From contig NZ_NIWT01000003.1 in NCBI RefSeq assembly GCF_002236115.1, forward strand, positions 310,001-374,000: a stretch of 64,000 nt of DNA, written 5' to 3'. The stretch is from Pseudomonas jessenii (GTDB lineage Bacteria > Pseudomonadota > Gammaproteobacteria > Pseudomonadales > Pseudomonadaceae). Positions 46,511-55,754 of the stretch are shown here, piece after piece; position 1 is the stretch's first letter; every line of letters begins with the position of its first letter. The notes below the pieces were generated by a model that saw only the letters and a list, made by a program, of their open reading frames with translations, was not told where the DNA came from and made no database searches. The translations under genes and the position numbers were made by a program.

Positions 46511-46837
46511 ATGGTCATCGATTTCAGCCGTTTGAACAGCTCCTCGTCCCTGACGGGCAGTACACGTACCAGCGCCAGCAAGGAAAGTGCCGAGGCCGGC
46601 AAATCCGCGCCGCTGGAGTCCGCGGCCGAACAGGCCGGTACCGTCAAAAGCGGGGAATCGGTACATCTCAGCGATGAGGCTCAACAGTTGCAGAAGGTCA
46701 CTGAACAGCTGCGCGATCAGCCTGCCGTCGACAAAGCCCGCGTGGCCGAATTGAAAGCAGCGATTGCCGATGGCAGCTATAAAGTCGACAGCAACCGTGT
46801 AGCCAGCAAACTGCTCAACTTCGAAGCCCAGCGCTAG
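46511..46837 (+). CDS. flgM: Anti-sigma-28 factor FlgM
   Basis: 108 residues, mostly disordered N-terminus and two helices near the C-terminus ([21 protein letters not shown]...VASKLLNFE), the FlgM sigma-binding part. It holds FliA until hook completion and is then exported. A FliA promoter in front gives the expected feedback. 48 bases before flgN. Confidence 0.95.
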   Translation: MVIDFSRLNSSSSLTGSTRTSASKESAEAGKSAPLESAAEQAGTVKSGESVHLSDEAQQLQKVTEQLRDQPAVDKARVAELKAAIADGSYKVDSNRVASKLLNFEAQR

Positions 46838-46885
46838 GCCACCGCCGGCGCCAGGCTTTTGGACGCTTAAAACCCAAGGCCAGCC

Positions 46886-47353
46886 ATGCACGACACTCAT
46901 TTACTGCAACTGATCACCGACGACTTTGCCCCAGCGCAACACCTGCTGGAGTTACTGCAGACCGAATCCCTCGCATTGCATGGCCGCGACATGCCATTGC
47001 TCGAGAACATCCTGGCGCAGAAACAGGCATTGGTCGTTTTGCTCGAACAGCATGGCCGCAAGCGCAGTGAAATCCTTGCCAATCTCAACCTGCCGACCAA
47101 CCGTGGCGGTCTGGAGCAATTGGCCAGCCAGTCGAGCATTGGCGAGCAGTTGCTGGCGCAAAGTGACGTGCTGACCGATCTCCTGGCCCAGTGCCAGGCC
47201 ATCAACGCCAACAACGGCCAGTCGATCCTCACTCAACAGGCCGCTACAGCCACCCAGCTGAAAATCCTCAACGGCGGTGAAACCCCGGCGCTTTACGATG
47301 CCAGCGGAACATTCTCCAAGCTTGCCAAGCCGCGTCCGCTCAGTCAGGCATGA
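46886..47353 (+). CDS. flgN: Flagellar export chaperone FlgN
   Basis: 155 residues, all helical. The segment LLQTESLALHGRDMPLLENILAQKQALV is typical of FlgN, the chaperone for FlgK and FlgL. Same strand and close to flgM; likely one transcript. Confidence 0.9.
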   Translation: MHDTHLLQLITDDFAPAQHLLELLQTESLALHGRDMPLLENILAQKQALVVLLEQHGRKRSEILANLNLPTNRGGLEQLASQSSIGEQLLAQSDVLTDLLAQCQAINANNGQSILTQQAATATQLKILNGGETPALYDASGTFSKLAKPRPLSQA

Positions 47354-47445
47354 GCCGGTCAATGCCCCCGCTCTATCAAGACGCGCAACATACTGGCAAA
47401 CTGATAGCCAGTCGTAGTCAAATTTTGTCTGGAGATTGATTAAAC

Positions 47446-48192
47446 GTGTCCAATGCCTTATCCGTGGATGATGCTCCGCAGCCACCCAAGGTGCTCTCCA
47501 CGCCCTTGGAAATCTCCAGCAACCTGCGCCAGTTGCTCGAAAGCCATGACCCGCTGATCATCACGTTCCACGAGCGCAGCCAGCGCTTCCAGAGCTACCT
47601 GGTGGATCTGGACCGTGACAGCAACATGATTGCCCTGGACGAAATGATTCCCCGTGACGGCGAGCGTTACCTGCTGGCGGGCGAGTCGTTCAGGGTCGAA
47701 GGCTTCCACGAAGGCGTACGCATTGCCTGGGAAAGCAACGGCCAGTTGAACATCGACGAATCCGGTGGCAGCCGCTGCTATCGCGGCCCCCTGCCTGATG
47801 AAGTGGTGTACCACCAGCGCCGCAATGCCTTCCGCGCCGCGCTGAAGCTGGCACAATTGGTCAACGTCAACCTCGACGGCGAAAAACTCAAGGCGCCCAT
47901 CAGCGGCAAGCTGCTGGATATTTCCGCCACCGGGTGCAAACTGCGCTTCGACGGCGACATCACCGGCAGCCTGCAACTGGGTCAGGTTTACGACCGTTTC
48001 AACGCCGACCTGCCCTTCGGCAAGATGACCGCGCCGGTCGAGTTGCGTTATCTGCACTTCGAAGAAAGGATTTCCACCACCTTCGCCGGCGTTCGCTTCC
48101 ACAACATGAGCGGGCTGGTGCAACGTCAGGTCGAACGCTTCGTCTACCAGTTGCAACGCGAAGCGCGTCGCTTCGACAAAGACGACATCTGA
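47446..48192 (+). CDS. flgZ: c-di-GMP flagellar brake (YcgR family)
   Basis: 248 residues from a GTG with GGAG upstream. N-terminal YcgR domain (about 15-120) and C-terminal PilZ domain with the c-di-GMP motifs RRNAFR (RxxxR, about 124-129) and DISATG (DxSxxG, about 159-164). Binding c-di-GMP slows flagellar rotation. This gene after flgN is FlgZ in fluorescent pseudomonads. Confidence 0.92.
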   Translation: MSNALSVDDAPQPPKVLSTPLEISSNLRQLLESHDPLIITFHERSQRFQSYLVDLDRDSNMIALDEMIPRDGERYLLAGESFRVEGFHEGVRIAWESNGQLNIDESGGSRCYRGPLPDEVVYHQRRNAFRAALKLAQLVNVNLDGEKLKAPISGKLLDISATGCKLRFDGDITGSLQLGQVYDRFNADLPFGKMTAPVELRYLHFEERISTTFAGVRFHNMSGLVQRQVERFVYQLQREARRFDKDDI

Positions 48193-48203
48193 TAGCGCAT
48201 CAA

Positions 48204-48244
48204 CAAAAAACGGGCACTCCCTTGCGGTGACTGCCCGTTTTTTT
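48204..48244. terminator. Bidirectional terminator between flgZ and MFS gene
   Basis: Stem AAAAAACGGGCA / TGCCCGTTTTTT with A run on one side and T run on the other; serves both converging genes. Confidence 0.9.
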
Positions 48245-48255
48245 GTGCCCCGGTT

Positions 48256-49638
48256 TTAAGGCCTGGCCTCGCTGAAGTTAGGATCCCGCCCTGTATCAGG
48301 GTCTTGCGGCGGCTGATCGGTTTCAGTTTCGGTGACAGCTTCAGGTTCTGATTCAGGCTCTGGCGCTGTACTCACCGGACTGTGCATCTGGTCCTGCACC
48401 ACCTGCTCGTCAACACGCGGGTCGAGGCAGGCCACCAGTGGCGAACTCGTCATATTGTCCGGCATGGCCACGTGATGCAGCGGTGCGTCGTCGACCTGAT
48501 GCAGGTTGGTCACTGCTTTCGGGCGAATCCGCCATACCAGCACCAACGCAAAGAAACTGAAGAACGCATAGAGCATCTGGCTGCCGAACAGTTTCATCAG
48601 CACACCTGCCACCAGCGGCCCGATACTCGCACCCACGCCATAGGTAACCAGCAACATCGCCGTCAGGGACACCCGGCGATCACCTTCGACGTGGTCATTG
48701 GAGAACGCCACCGCCAACGGATACAGGCAGAACTGCACCAGCGAACAGAGGAACCCGGCGATGAACAATACCTCCAGCGGCACCTGCGGCATGATCGCCA
48801 GCGGCAGTGCAGCCAGTGCCAGGCTGAACGCGAAACTGCGGATCAGCACGGCGCGATCGTAGCGGTCGGACAACCAGCCCAACGGCCACTGCACCAGCAG
48901 CCCGGCAAAAATGCAGCTACCCATGAACAGACCGACCTGCTCGGTGGACAACCCTTGCTGCGAGGCATACAGCGGCGCCAGACCGTAGAACGAACCGACG
49001 ATCAGGCCCGCTCCGAGCACCGTGCTCAGTGACTGCGGCACGCGCTTGATAAAGAACCGTGGCTCCATCGGTGCCGGGTGCAAGGGTGCCGGGTGAATGC
49101 GCCGGGTCAGGGCCACGGGTACCAGGCACAGCGCGAAGCACAGGGCGACCAACATCAGCAATTCAAGCCCCAGCCCTGGGTGCATGACCAGAATTAACTG
49201 CCCCAGCACCAATCCCAGGTACGAAGCGATCATGTAGCCGCTGAAGACCATACCGCGCTGATTGGCATCGGCCTGTTCATTGAGCCAGCTCTCGATCACC
49301 ATGTACTGGCACATCATGCCGAGGCCGACGATCACCCGCAAAAACAGCCAGGCCGGCAACCAGTCCACCAGGCCATGGCCGAGCACCGCCGCGCCAACGA
49401 TCCCGGCACACGCCGAATAGGCCCGGATATGCCCGACCCGGGCAATCAACCGGTGGCCGATCTTGCCCCCCAGCACCAGGCCGAAATAGTTGGCAGCCAT
49501 CAGCGCACCGACCCACAGACTGTCGACATGGTCGGCAGCCAGGCGCAACGCCAGGTAAGTACTCAACAGGCCCGAGCCGATCAACATCATCAGCGAGGCG
49601 AAATACAATGCTCGAAAGGATTTCCAGATTTGGCGCAT
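48256..49638 (-). CDS. MFS transporter, YcaD-like
   Basis: 460 residues: 12 membrane segments (about 8-380) with MFS loop motif in GWLSDRYDRAVLIR (about 255-268), followed by an acidic, Pro/Glu-rich cytoplasmic tail of about 80 residues (EPESEPEAVTETETDQPPQD). The membrane part resembles YcaD-type permeases of unknown substrate. The tail is unusual for the family and may be a disordered regulatory extension. Confidence 0.85.
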   Translation of the reverse strand: MRQIWKSFRALYFASLMMLIGSGLLSTYLALRLAADHVDSLWVGALMAANYFGLVLGGKIGHRLIARVGHIRAYSACAGIVGAAVLGHGLVDWLPAWLFLRVIVGLGMMCQYMVIESWLNEQADANQRGMVFSGYMIASYLGLVLGQLILVMHPGLGLELLMLVALCFALCLVPVALTRRIHPAPLHPAPMEPRFFIKRVPQSLSTVLGAGLIVGSFYGLAPLYASQQGLSTEQVGLFMGSCIFAGLLVQWPLGWLSDRYDRAVLIRSFAFSLALAALPLAIMPQVPLEVLFIAGFLCSLVQFCLYPLAVAFSNDHVEGDRRVSLTAMLLVTYGVGASIGPLVAGVLMKLFGSQMLYAFFSFFALVLVWRIRPKAVTNLHQVDDAPLHHVAMPDNMTSSPLVACLDPRVDEQVVQDQMHSPVSTAPEPESEPEAVTETETDQPPQDPDTGRDPNFSEARP

Positions 49639-49708
49639 CGGCGTTCCGAGCGGCTCCTTGCAGTGAGAATCGGCTATCGCTAAACGATAGCCGGATGTCG
49701 ACGGAACG

Positions 49709-51055
49709 TCAGGCCTGGGCTGCTAAAACACGCCTTTCCCAGGGAGTAATTTCATCATGGAAACTGGTCAGTTCCAGGGTCTTCGAAGCGATGTAGCCTT
49801 CGATGAATTCCGCGCCGAACAGTTCCTTGGCCAACTGGCTACGTTTCAGACGCTCGAGTGCCGCATGCAAGGTACACGGCAACGAAAGATTGTCCGGCAC
49901 CTCGAACTCACCCTGGATCGGCGCGCTCGGCTCCAATGTCTTCTCGATGCCATGCAACCCCGCCGCCAGGCTTGCGGCAATCGCCAGATACGGGTTGGCA
50001 TCGGCCCCCGGCAAGCGGTTCTCAACCCGACGGGCCACCGGCAAACTGGCCGGAATGCGCAGGCCGGCCGCCCGGTTGTCGTAGGACCAACAGGCATTAT
50101 TCGGTGAGGCGTAAGGGTGGCACAAGCGCTGATAGGAGTTCACGTTCGGCGCAAACAACGCAGTGAAATCGGCCATGCACGTTTGCTGACCGGCAATGAA
50201 GTGGCGGAAGGTGGCCGTCTCCTGCCCCGCCTCGTCGCTGAACACGTTACGCCCGGAATCGATCTCGACCACACTCTGATGGATATGCATCGAACTGCCC
50301 GGCGTATGCGCCAACGGCTTGGCCATGCACACCACGCTCAGGCCGTGCTTGAGGGCCACTTCCTTGAGCAGGTGCTTGAACAGGAATGTCTGGTCGGCCA
50401 GCAGCAGCGGATCACCGTGCAGCAGATTGATCTCGAACTGGCTGACACCCATTTCGTGCATGAAGGTATCGCGAGGCAACCCCAACGCAGCCATGCACTC
50501 GTAGACTTCATTGAAGAACGGCCGCAAGCCGTTGTTGGAACTGACGCTGAACGCCGACTGACCATCTTCGCGGCGACCGTCCAGCCCCAGTGGCGGTTGA
50601 AAAGCCAGGGTCGGATCGGTGTTGGGTGCGAAGACAAAAAACTCGAGCTCGGTCGCCACCACAGGCGCCAGGCCGCGGGCCGCGTAACGGGCAATCACTG
50701 CCTTGAGCTGACCACGGGTCGACAGGTTGGAACTGGTGGTGGTGCCCAGTTCATCCGCATCGCAAATGGCCAAGGCCCGCGGTGGATGGCTCCAGGGCAA
50801 GCGATGGATTTGTGCAGGGTCCGGGATCAGCGCCAGGTCGCCGTCATCGCTGCCGTAAAACCGTGCCGGCGGATATCCGCCCATGATGCATTGCAGCAGC
50901 ACGCCCCGCGCCATCTGCAAACGTCGACCGTCGAGAAACCCCTCGGAGGTCATCACTTTGCCCCGTGGTACGCCATTCAAATCCGGCGTGACACATTCAA
51001 CTTCATCAATGCCCGTCAATCGCTGCGCGAGTGAACTCAGGCCAACGGTCGTCAT
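49709..51055 (-). CDS. Glutamine-synthetase-like gamma-glutamyl ligase
   Basis: 448 residues. N-terminal beta-grasp (about 15-110) and catalytic domain with ATELEFFVF (Glu metal ligands), NEVYECMAALG, HEMGVSQFEINLLH, MHIHQS and ENRLPGADANPYLA (Arg-Pro analogue). It lacks the adenylylation region and length of GlnA, and resembles gamma-glutamylpolyamine/putrescine synthetases (PuuA/SpuI type). Likely in polyamine or amine use; no other such gene adjoins it. Confidence 0.85.
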   Translation of the reverse strand: MTTVGLSSLAQRLTGIDEVECVTPDLNGVPRGKVMTSEGFLDGRRLQMARGVLLQCIMGGYPPARFYGSDDGDLALIPDPAQIHRLPWSHPPRALAICDADELGTTTSSNLSTRGQLKAVIARYAARGLAPVVATELEFFVFAPNTDPTLAFQPPLGLDGRREDGQSAFSVSSNNGLRPFFNEVYECMAALGLPRDTFMHEMGVSQFEINLLHGDPLLLADQTFLFKHLLKEVALKHGLSVVCMAKPLAHTPGSSMHIHQSVVEIDSGRNVFSDEAGQETATFRHFIAGQQTCMADFTALFAPNVNSYQRLCHPYASPNNACWSYDNRAAGLRIPASLPVARRVENRLPGADANPYLAIAASLAAGLHGIEKTLEPSAPIQGEFEVPDNLSLPCTLHAALERLKRSQLAKELFGAEFIEGYIASKTLELTSFHDEITPWERRVLAAQA

Positions 51056-51154
51056 GACGCTATCCTTGTTATTGTGCGGGCCGCGAACGGCGACCGTACA
51101 AAATAGGCTCCACGTGTTCGGAATTTCAAGCAGCGTCGAAAAAAATGCTGTCTG

Positions 51155-51847
51155 TCAGGGCAGGTAAAGGCGGAACACCCCTCCGCCCAACGGCCCGCCA
51201 TTGCTGATTTCGGTACGTCCACCCACGCCGTTGCGCTGATGCAGCGCGGCAATTCGCCCGGCAAAGTACAGGCCCAGCCCGGTGCTACCGGTGCTTTGAT
51301 TGATACCCTGCACGTAATCGACCTGACGTTCGATCATCTGCGCCGGATACCCCTCGCCATCGTCATTGATGGTCAACACCAGTTGTCCGGCTTCGTCGCT
51401 GACGCTGATCAAAACGGCATGCCGTGCAAAGCGAATGGCGTTGTTGATGCAGTTGGCCAATACCGACGCGATCAACTCACGATCGAAGAAACCCAGCGGG
51501 CTCAGCGGGTCCACTTCATAGGTGACCATGATCCCGCGGCTGGCGAACACCTCCTGATGACAGGCCAGCTGCGCTTCGATGAAGTCGTCCAGTTCATGAT
51601 AGGCCGGTTGCAGCGGCATCTGGTTGACGCCGAGCTTGTATAGCCCCAGCAACTGCACCAGCATGCCGTTGAGGTGGGCGAATTCGAAGTCGATCACACC
51701 CTGCTCCGGCGCCTGCCGCGCCGACTCCGGCAATCGCCCCAGCCACTGGCTGTGGGCCTGCATCAGCATGGCCAGCGAGTTCTTCATATCGTGCACGGTC
51801 GAGGCGATCACCGTGGAGAAATCCAGTGCCGGTTCGTTGTCGTTCAT
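51155..51847 (-). CDS. Short sensor histidine kinase without sensor domain
   Basis: 230 residues from the ATG giving MNDNEPALDF, which overlaps the upstream regulator's stop by ATGA. Cytoplasmic: no membrane segment. Dimerisation helix with His in STVHDMKNSLAM (about residue 20), N box LANCINNAIRFA, INDDGEGYP and GLGLYFAGRI. It would take its signal from the partner receiver-TPR protein. Confidence 0.85.
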   Translation of the reverse strand: MNDNEPALDFSTVIASTVHDMKNSLAMLMQAHSQWLGRLPESARQAPEQGVIDFEFAHLNGMLVQLLGLYKLGVNQMPLQPAYHELDDFIEAQLACHQEVFASRGIMVTYEVDPLSPLGFFDRELIASVLANCINNAIRFARHAVLISVSDEAGQLVLTINDDGEGYPAQMIERQVDYVQGINQSTGSTGLGLYFAGRIAALHQRNGVGGRTEISNGGPLGGGVFRLYLP

Positions 51848-53448
51848 TGGCCAAACGCCTTGCTTTTCAGCTTCTGGTAACGCGGATAGCGCGCGTCGGT
51901 GTCGGGCATCAGGCCGACCATTTTCAGGCAAACCCGGCACTCCTCCAGCTCTGCCGAGGGAACGCTGGTATCGGTGCCATGCAACAATGACTGCGCCATG
52001 TTCAGGGCGATACTGATGTTCTTCGGTTGCATCGCCAGGGCCCTGCGAAATACCTGCCGGGCCTCCACCAGGTTGCCGGTCTTGTACACGCGCACGCCCT
52101 GACGGTTGAGTTCCGCGGCGGCGTTGCCGGAATTGAGGATGCTCGGGTCGTCGGTCTGCTTGGCGATGTCCTTCATGACCACCGGATCGTCACCGTAGAT
52201 TTCCACGCAGTTTTTCAGCATCGCGGTACCGGCCTCTGTCTGCCCGAGCAGTTTCAGTTGCTTGGCCACCAGCAACGCCGCTTCGGCGCTCATGAATTGC
52301 TCCATGCCGTCCAGACGCAGCAAGGCTTGCTCGGTAAGCTTGTCGGCCGTCTCGGCGTCGTTGAGCAACAGGCTGGTGGCCTTCATCAGGCGCGCGCGGA
52401 TTTGCAGGCCCGGATCGGAAGGGTTTTCCTTGGCCACGGCACTCAATGTGGTGTTGATTTCCAGACGGGTCCGCGTGTCCAGGCCCCGTTCGCTGCCCTT
52501 GCTGATCAATGCATGGGCCAGGCCGAGGTTGCTCTCGGCATCCTTGAACCGCGACTGCGCACCCTGGCTTACAGCCTGGCGATAGGCCTTGGCCGCCGTG
52601 TCGAAGTCCTCGTTGGTCATCGCCAGCTTGCCCAGCAACGCCTGGCGGCGCACCGCCAGCGGCGACAGGCGAATCGCCTCTTCCAGGACGCGCTGCGCCC
52701 CCTTAGTGTCCCCTTCGGCGACCAATACATCCGCCATGCCGTCATACAGCGACGGCATCATCGGGAAGACTTTCAGGGCTTTCTCATAAATGCCCTTGGC
52801 CTGCCCGACCTGACCGCGCTTGAACAGCAACTTGCCCAACCCGGCAAACGCCCATGGCAACGGGCGGTCGGCGATGATGCTGTCATAGAGGCGCTCCAGC
52901 GCTTCGTTCTGATTCAGATCGCGCAGGGCATCGGCGCGATAGCGCAGGCACAACGGCGAGTAACGAATATCTTGTTTGCACAGGGCGATACAGGCGTTGA
53001 GCACCTCCATCGGCTTGCCCCGGTCGAGGGCCTGCAGGATCGGCTTGAGCAGAGTCTTGCGCTGCTCCAGGCGCTCCAGGCGCTGGGCCAGGCTGGAACG
53101 ATTGAACGGCTTGGTCAGGTAGGCATCGGGCTCATGCTCCAATGCACTGAGCACCATGGCCTGGCTGGTTTCGGCGGTGACCATGACGAATACCGCCTCA
53201 TGGCTGATCAGCTTTTCTTCCATCAGGTCTTCGAGCACCTGCTGGCCGTTCTTCTTGCCGTCACCCAGGTGAAAGTCCTGCAGGATGAAGTCGTAGGCCT
53301 TCTGCGAGCACATTTTCAGCGCCTGCTCACCGGTATCGGCAGTGTCCACTTCCTTGACGCCCAGTTCGCGCAACATCGACCTGACCGAACTGCGGAAGTC
53401 CGAGAAATCATCGACGATCAGAAAACGCTTTTGGTGATACGACAGCAT
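51844..53448 (-). CDS. Response regulator with TPR output
   Basis: 534 residues. Receiver (about 6-125) with VDDFSDF acidic site, Asp in DFILQDFHLGDG and Lys in YLTKPFN, followed by TPR-like helical repeats (about 130-530: ALPWAFAGLGKLLFKRGQVGQAKGIYE, SLYDGMADVLVAEG, RRALAMQPKNISIALNMAQ). TPR output implies protein-protein rather than DNA control. Coupled to the kinase gene that follows; known in pseudomonads next to flagellar genes, function not established. Confidence 0.85.
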   Translation of the reverse strand: MLSYHQKRFLIVDDFSDFRSSVRSMLRELGVKEVDTADTGEQALKMCSQKAYDFILQDFHLGDGKKNGQQVLEDLMEEKLISHEAVFVMVTAETSQAMVLSALEHEPDAYLTKPFNRSSLAQRLERLEQRKTLLKPILQALDRGKPMEVLNACIALCKQDIRYSPLCLRYRADALRDLNQNEALERLYDSIIADRPLPWAFAGLGKLLFKRGQVGQAKGIYEKALKVFPMMPSLYDGMADVLVAEGDTKGAQRVLEEAIRLSPLAVRRQALLGKLAMTNEDFDTAAKAYRQAVSQGAQSRFKDAESNLGLAHALISKGSERGLDTRTRLEINTTLSAVAKENPSDPGLQIRARLMKATSLLLNDAETADKLTEQALLRLDGMEQFMSAEAALLVAKQLKLLGQTEAGTAMLKNCVEIYGDDPVVMKDIAKQTDDPSILNSGNAAAELNRQGVRVYKTGNLVEARQVFRRALAMQPKNISIALNMAQSLLHGTDTSVPSAELEECRVCLKMVGLMPDTDARYPRYQKLKSKAFGQ

Positions 53449-54323
53449 CGAAGATTTCCAGGCAATTTAAGAAGAAGAACCCAAAGGCAAATACACGGAC
53501 GGACTCAGCTTCGCAGCCCCTGTTTTGGCGCGCAGATGATAACGGGTGGCACTAGGCTATCAAACACCTTCTCATAGACAGTGCGCCCCATGCCGACCGG
53601 AAGAGACGAACAAGTCCCTGACTGCCCGTGTTATCGGCCAGCCATGGCATTCCCTTGAGAACCTTCCCCTACGCCCGTTCTGAATAGGTGTAGGCCTTAC
53701 TGAAAACGAGACCTCGCGCACGAAAAAGTGCTGATACATGAACACCAGCGATACATGAACACCCGCAAATGCCGGTGGCTGACCAGACAGGGATCGCCGA
53801 TAAATTGACTAAGCTGATATTAGCGTTCCTAAGTGAACACCACTCGTCGATTAATTGACGAACGCAATCCGGATCAGACCTTGGCCATTGGCCACCCATG
53901 GCGAGCCTAATACCTTGATTTTCGAGGTTTACTCCCCTCCTTGAGTACATCGCTCAGGTCTGTCCGCACCGGGCTTGTATCGAGGACTGACGGATGGACA
54001 GGTTGGCAGCGCTCCGGGCTGACCTAGAATCAGTTGAGAGGCGGGAGGGAGCACATCATCATGCGTAAACCACTGATAATTATTTGTATTGAACTTCTCT
54101 CCCGGGCTTTGCCTGCCTTATGGAAAAGTTCGCCCCACGTGCCAGTGCTGTTGATGGAAATGGCCCCCGGGTCGCTAGTTGCCAATGCCTGGGCGGGCAT
54201 CATCATGGCCTCCCGGCGTTCGAATCCATCCTTCAATCGCTGCGCCCCGGTGAGCAAGTTGCTGACCCGGGAAGGCCAGCGGGTGGAGGCCATCATTGGT
54301 TTTTCAAGGAGGTCAGGAAGATC
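53449..54323. other. 875-base intergenic region before the LuxR-type gene
   Basis: No gene I can defend. Holds the promoter of the receiver-TPR gene (leftward) and of the LuxR-type gene (rightward). GATACATGAACACC occurs at 53733 and again at 53750 (17-base period), and TGAACACC a third time near 53834. An 88-codon frame (54061-54327) with a GGGAGGGAG site overlaps the LuxR-type start by ATGA but has no protein-like composition. Confidence 0.5.
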
Positions 54324-55037
54324 ATGACTGACCAAAAAGAGCCAATTGGCGTGATGTTGATCGATTGTCGCCCCCTCGTACTCAAGGGCCTTCACGACTT
54401 GATCAATGCCAGAATGCCCTGCATGGAAGTGACAGGACAGGCCACCACCTATACCCAGGCGCTGGATCTTGCCGATCAGCTGCGGCCCGATGTCATTTTT
54501 TTCAGTTTCTTTCCGGATGCGCTGAACCCTCTGGATGTCGTCGCGGGACTCACCCGTAGCGCCGAAATGAAAGTGCTGCTGCTCAAGGGCCTGTACGAAG
54601 TCGTCCCCGCTGCCCAGGCGATAGAGGCTGGCGCTCGCGGCATCGTGCTGGCGGAAGACCCGACGGAATCGATCATCCAGGCCATCCTCAAGGTCCACCA
54701 TAGCGACATCGCAATGGATAGAGCCTGGGCTGGCGGCCTTTCCGGCTATGCCGCGTCCAGACATACACCCATGAAATGCAATCTGGAGCGGGCGAAACAG
54801 GCGCGGTTGACGCTGCGCGAGAGAGAACTGATTCGCGCCATCGTGGGCGAACCGTCCGCCAAATATGTGAGCATCGCCGGGCGCCTGGGGATCAGCGAGC
54901 ACACCGTGCACAACCACCTCAGCAACATCTATCAAAAGCTGGATCTCATCAACCGCATCGACTTGTTGATGTATGCGCTCAAACACGGGCTCACCAACGA
55001 AGCACCAACCGAGTCCGCCTGGGTAGAACTGGATTGA
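54324..55037 (+). CDS. LuxR-family regulator with degenerate receiver
   Basis: 237 residues. N-terminal receiver-like domain (about 8-125) and C-terminal LuxR helix-turn-helix (about 166-228: TLRERELIRAIVGEPSAKYV and RLGISEHTVHNHLSNIYQKL). The phosphoacceptor position in RPDVIFFSFF is Ser61 and not Asp, and the first acidic pair is reduced (LIDCRP), so it probably is not phosphorylated. DNA-binding regulator of NarL/FixJ type; targets unknown. No cognate kinase adjoins it. Confidence 0.82.
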   Translation: MTDQKEPIGVMLIDCRPLVLKGLHDLINARMPCMEVTGQATTYTQALDLADQLRPDVIFFSFFPDALNPLDVVAGLTRSAEMKVLLLKGLYEVVPAAQAIEAGARGIVLAEDPTESIIQAILKVHHSDIAMDRAWAGGLSGYAASRHTPMKCNLERAKQARLTLRERELIRAIVGEPSAKYVSIAGRLGISEHTVHNHLSNIYQKLDLINRIDLLMYALKHGLTNEAPTESAWVELD

Positions 55038-55252
55038 ATTTCAAGTCGATGCAAGACGGCCTCCCCCCACTTTAAGGGTTAGGCCGTCACCGTTTCGCCG
55101 TCCTTTTCGGTGTCCAGGGACAGGGCTCTCGCAATACTGATGTCGTTCCCGGTAAATCCTGCCGCACCAACCTGAACCTACTCCCCCGCGCCAAATGGTC
55201 GACTGGACAACCTGAAACAAAAGGCATCGGTAAAGGTGCTCTAGGAGTGCAA
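55038..55252. other. Gap at the left edge of the accessory segment
   Basis: 215 bases without a gene. Contains the weak tRNA-Arg 3'-end look-alike at 55108-55124 discussed in the findings. AGGAG at 55243 serves the next gene. Confidence 0.4.
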
Positions 55253-55573
55253 ATGGCAGCGCGCAAACACCCAATGAAGCAATGGGAAAAAGACCGCCGA
55301 AAAGCCCAGCCAATACTCAAAAAGCTGATGGCGTTCATATTCGGAAAAACCCATATGACCAACTCTCAGGTGACGGCAGCCTTGGCCGCACCCGACAAGG
55401 TAATGCCTGACTTGAAACCGGTGGAATACAAGGGCAATCCTAACGTGCCGGTTATCCATGAGATAATCCGGGTGATTACTGAGCTTCAGAACGTTGTCAG
55501 CGACGGCATGCCATTGGAGCGACCAGCGCCGCCTATCCAGAGCCTACGATCAATTGATGGGAGGGTGACATGA
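55253..55573 (+). CDS. Small protein of unknown function
   Basis: 106 residues from the ATG 5 bases after AGGAG. Basic N-terminus (MAARKHPMKQWEKDRRKAQ) then an amphipathic helix and a Pro-rich C-terminus. No signal peptide or known motif. Its TGA overlaps the ATG of a 15-codon frame (55570-55617, MSERLRYQRPAVPCL) that then stops, which may be the cut-off start of a former second gene. Confidence 0.55.
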   Translation: MAARKHPMKQWEKDRRKAQPILKKLMAFIFGKTHMTNSQVTAALAAPDKVMPDLKPVEYKGNPNVPVIHEIIRVITELQNVVSDGMPLERPAPPIQSLRSIDGRVT

Positions 55574-55754
55574 GCGAGCGCCTGCGATACCAGCGGCCGG
55601 CCGTGCCTTGCTTGTGAAACTAGGAGCGATTCATTGTGGGGCGAGGCAGAGAGCATCAGCAGTATCGCGCCCAATAGGCCGGGAAACGGTGTTCGAGTAT
55701 TTCCCGCGCGCCTCTGACTTTCTCAGTTTTTATTTCCTACCCCATCATTAATCC

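Noticed and set aside
47389..47403. Weak sigma-54-like element TGGCAA-N5-TAGC before flgZ
   Set aside because: Two mismatches in key positions; flgZ is more likely read with flgMN.
53669..53950. 93-codon minus-strand frame in the large gap
   Set aside because: Cys- and Ser-rich low-quality sequence, no ribosome site, crosses the short direct repeats.
54061..54327. 88-codon plus-strand frame with a good ribosome site overlapping the LuxR-type start
   Set aside because: Composition is not protein-like, no resemblance to any family, and equally long frames exist on the other strand; the overlap is probably chance.
54030..54986. Long minus-strand frame over the LuxR-type gene
   Set aside because: Antisense shadow; the plus-strand gene has a complete helix-turn-helix domain and a good start.
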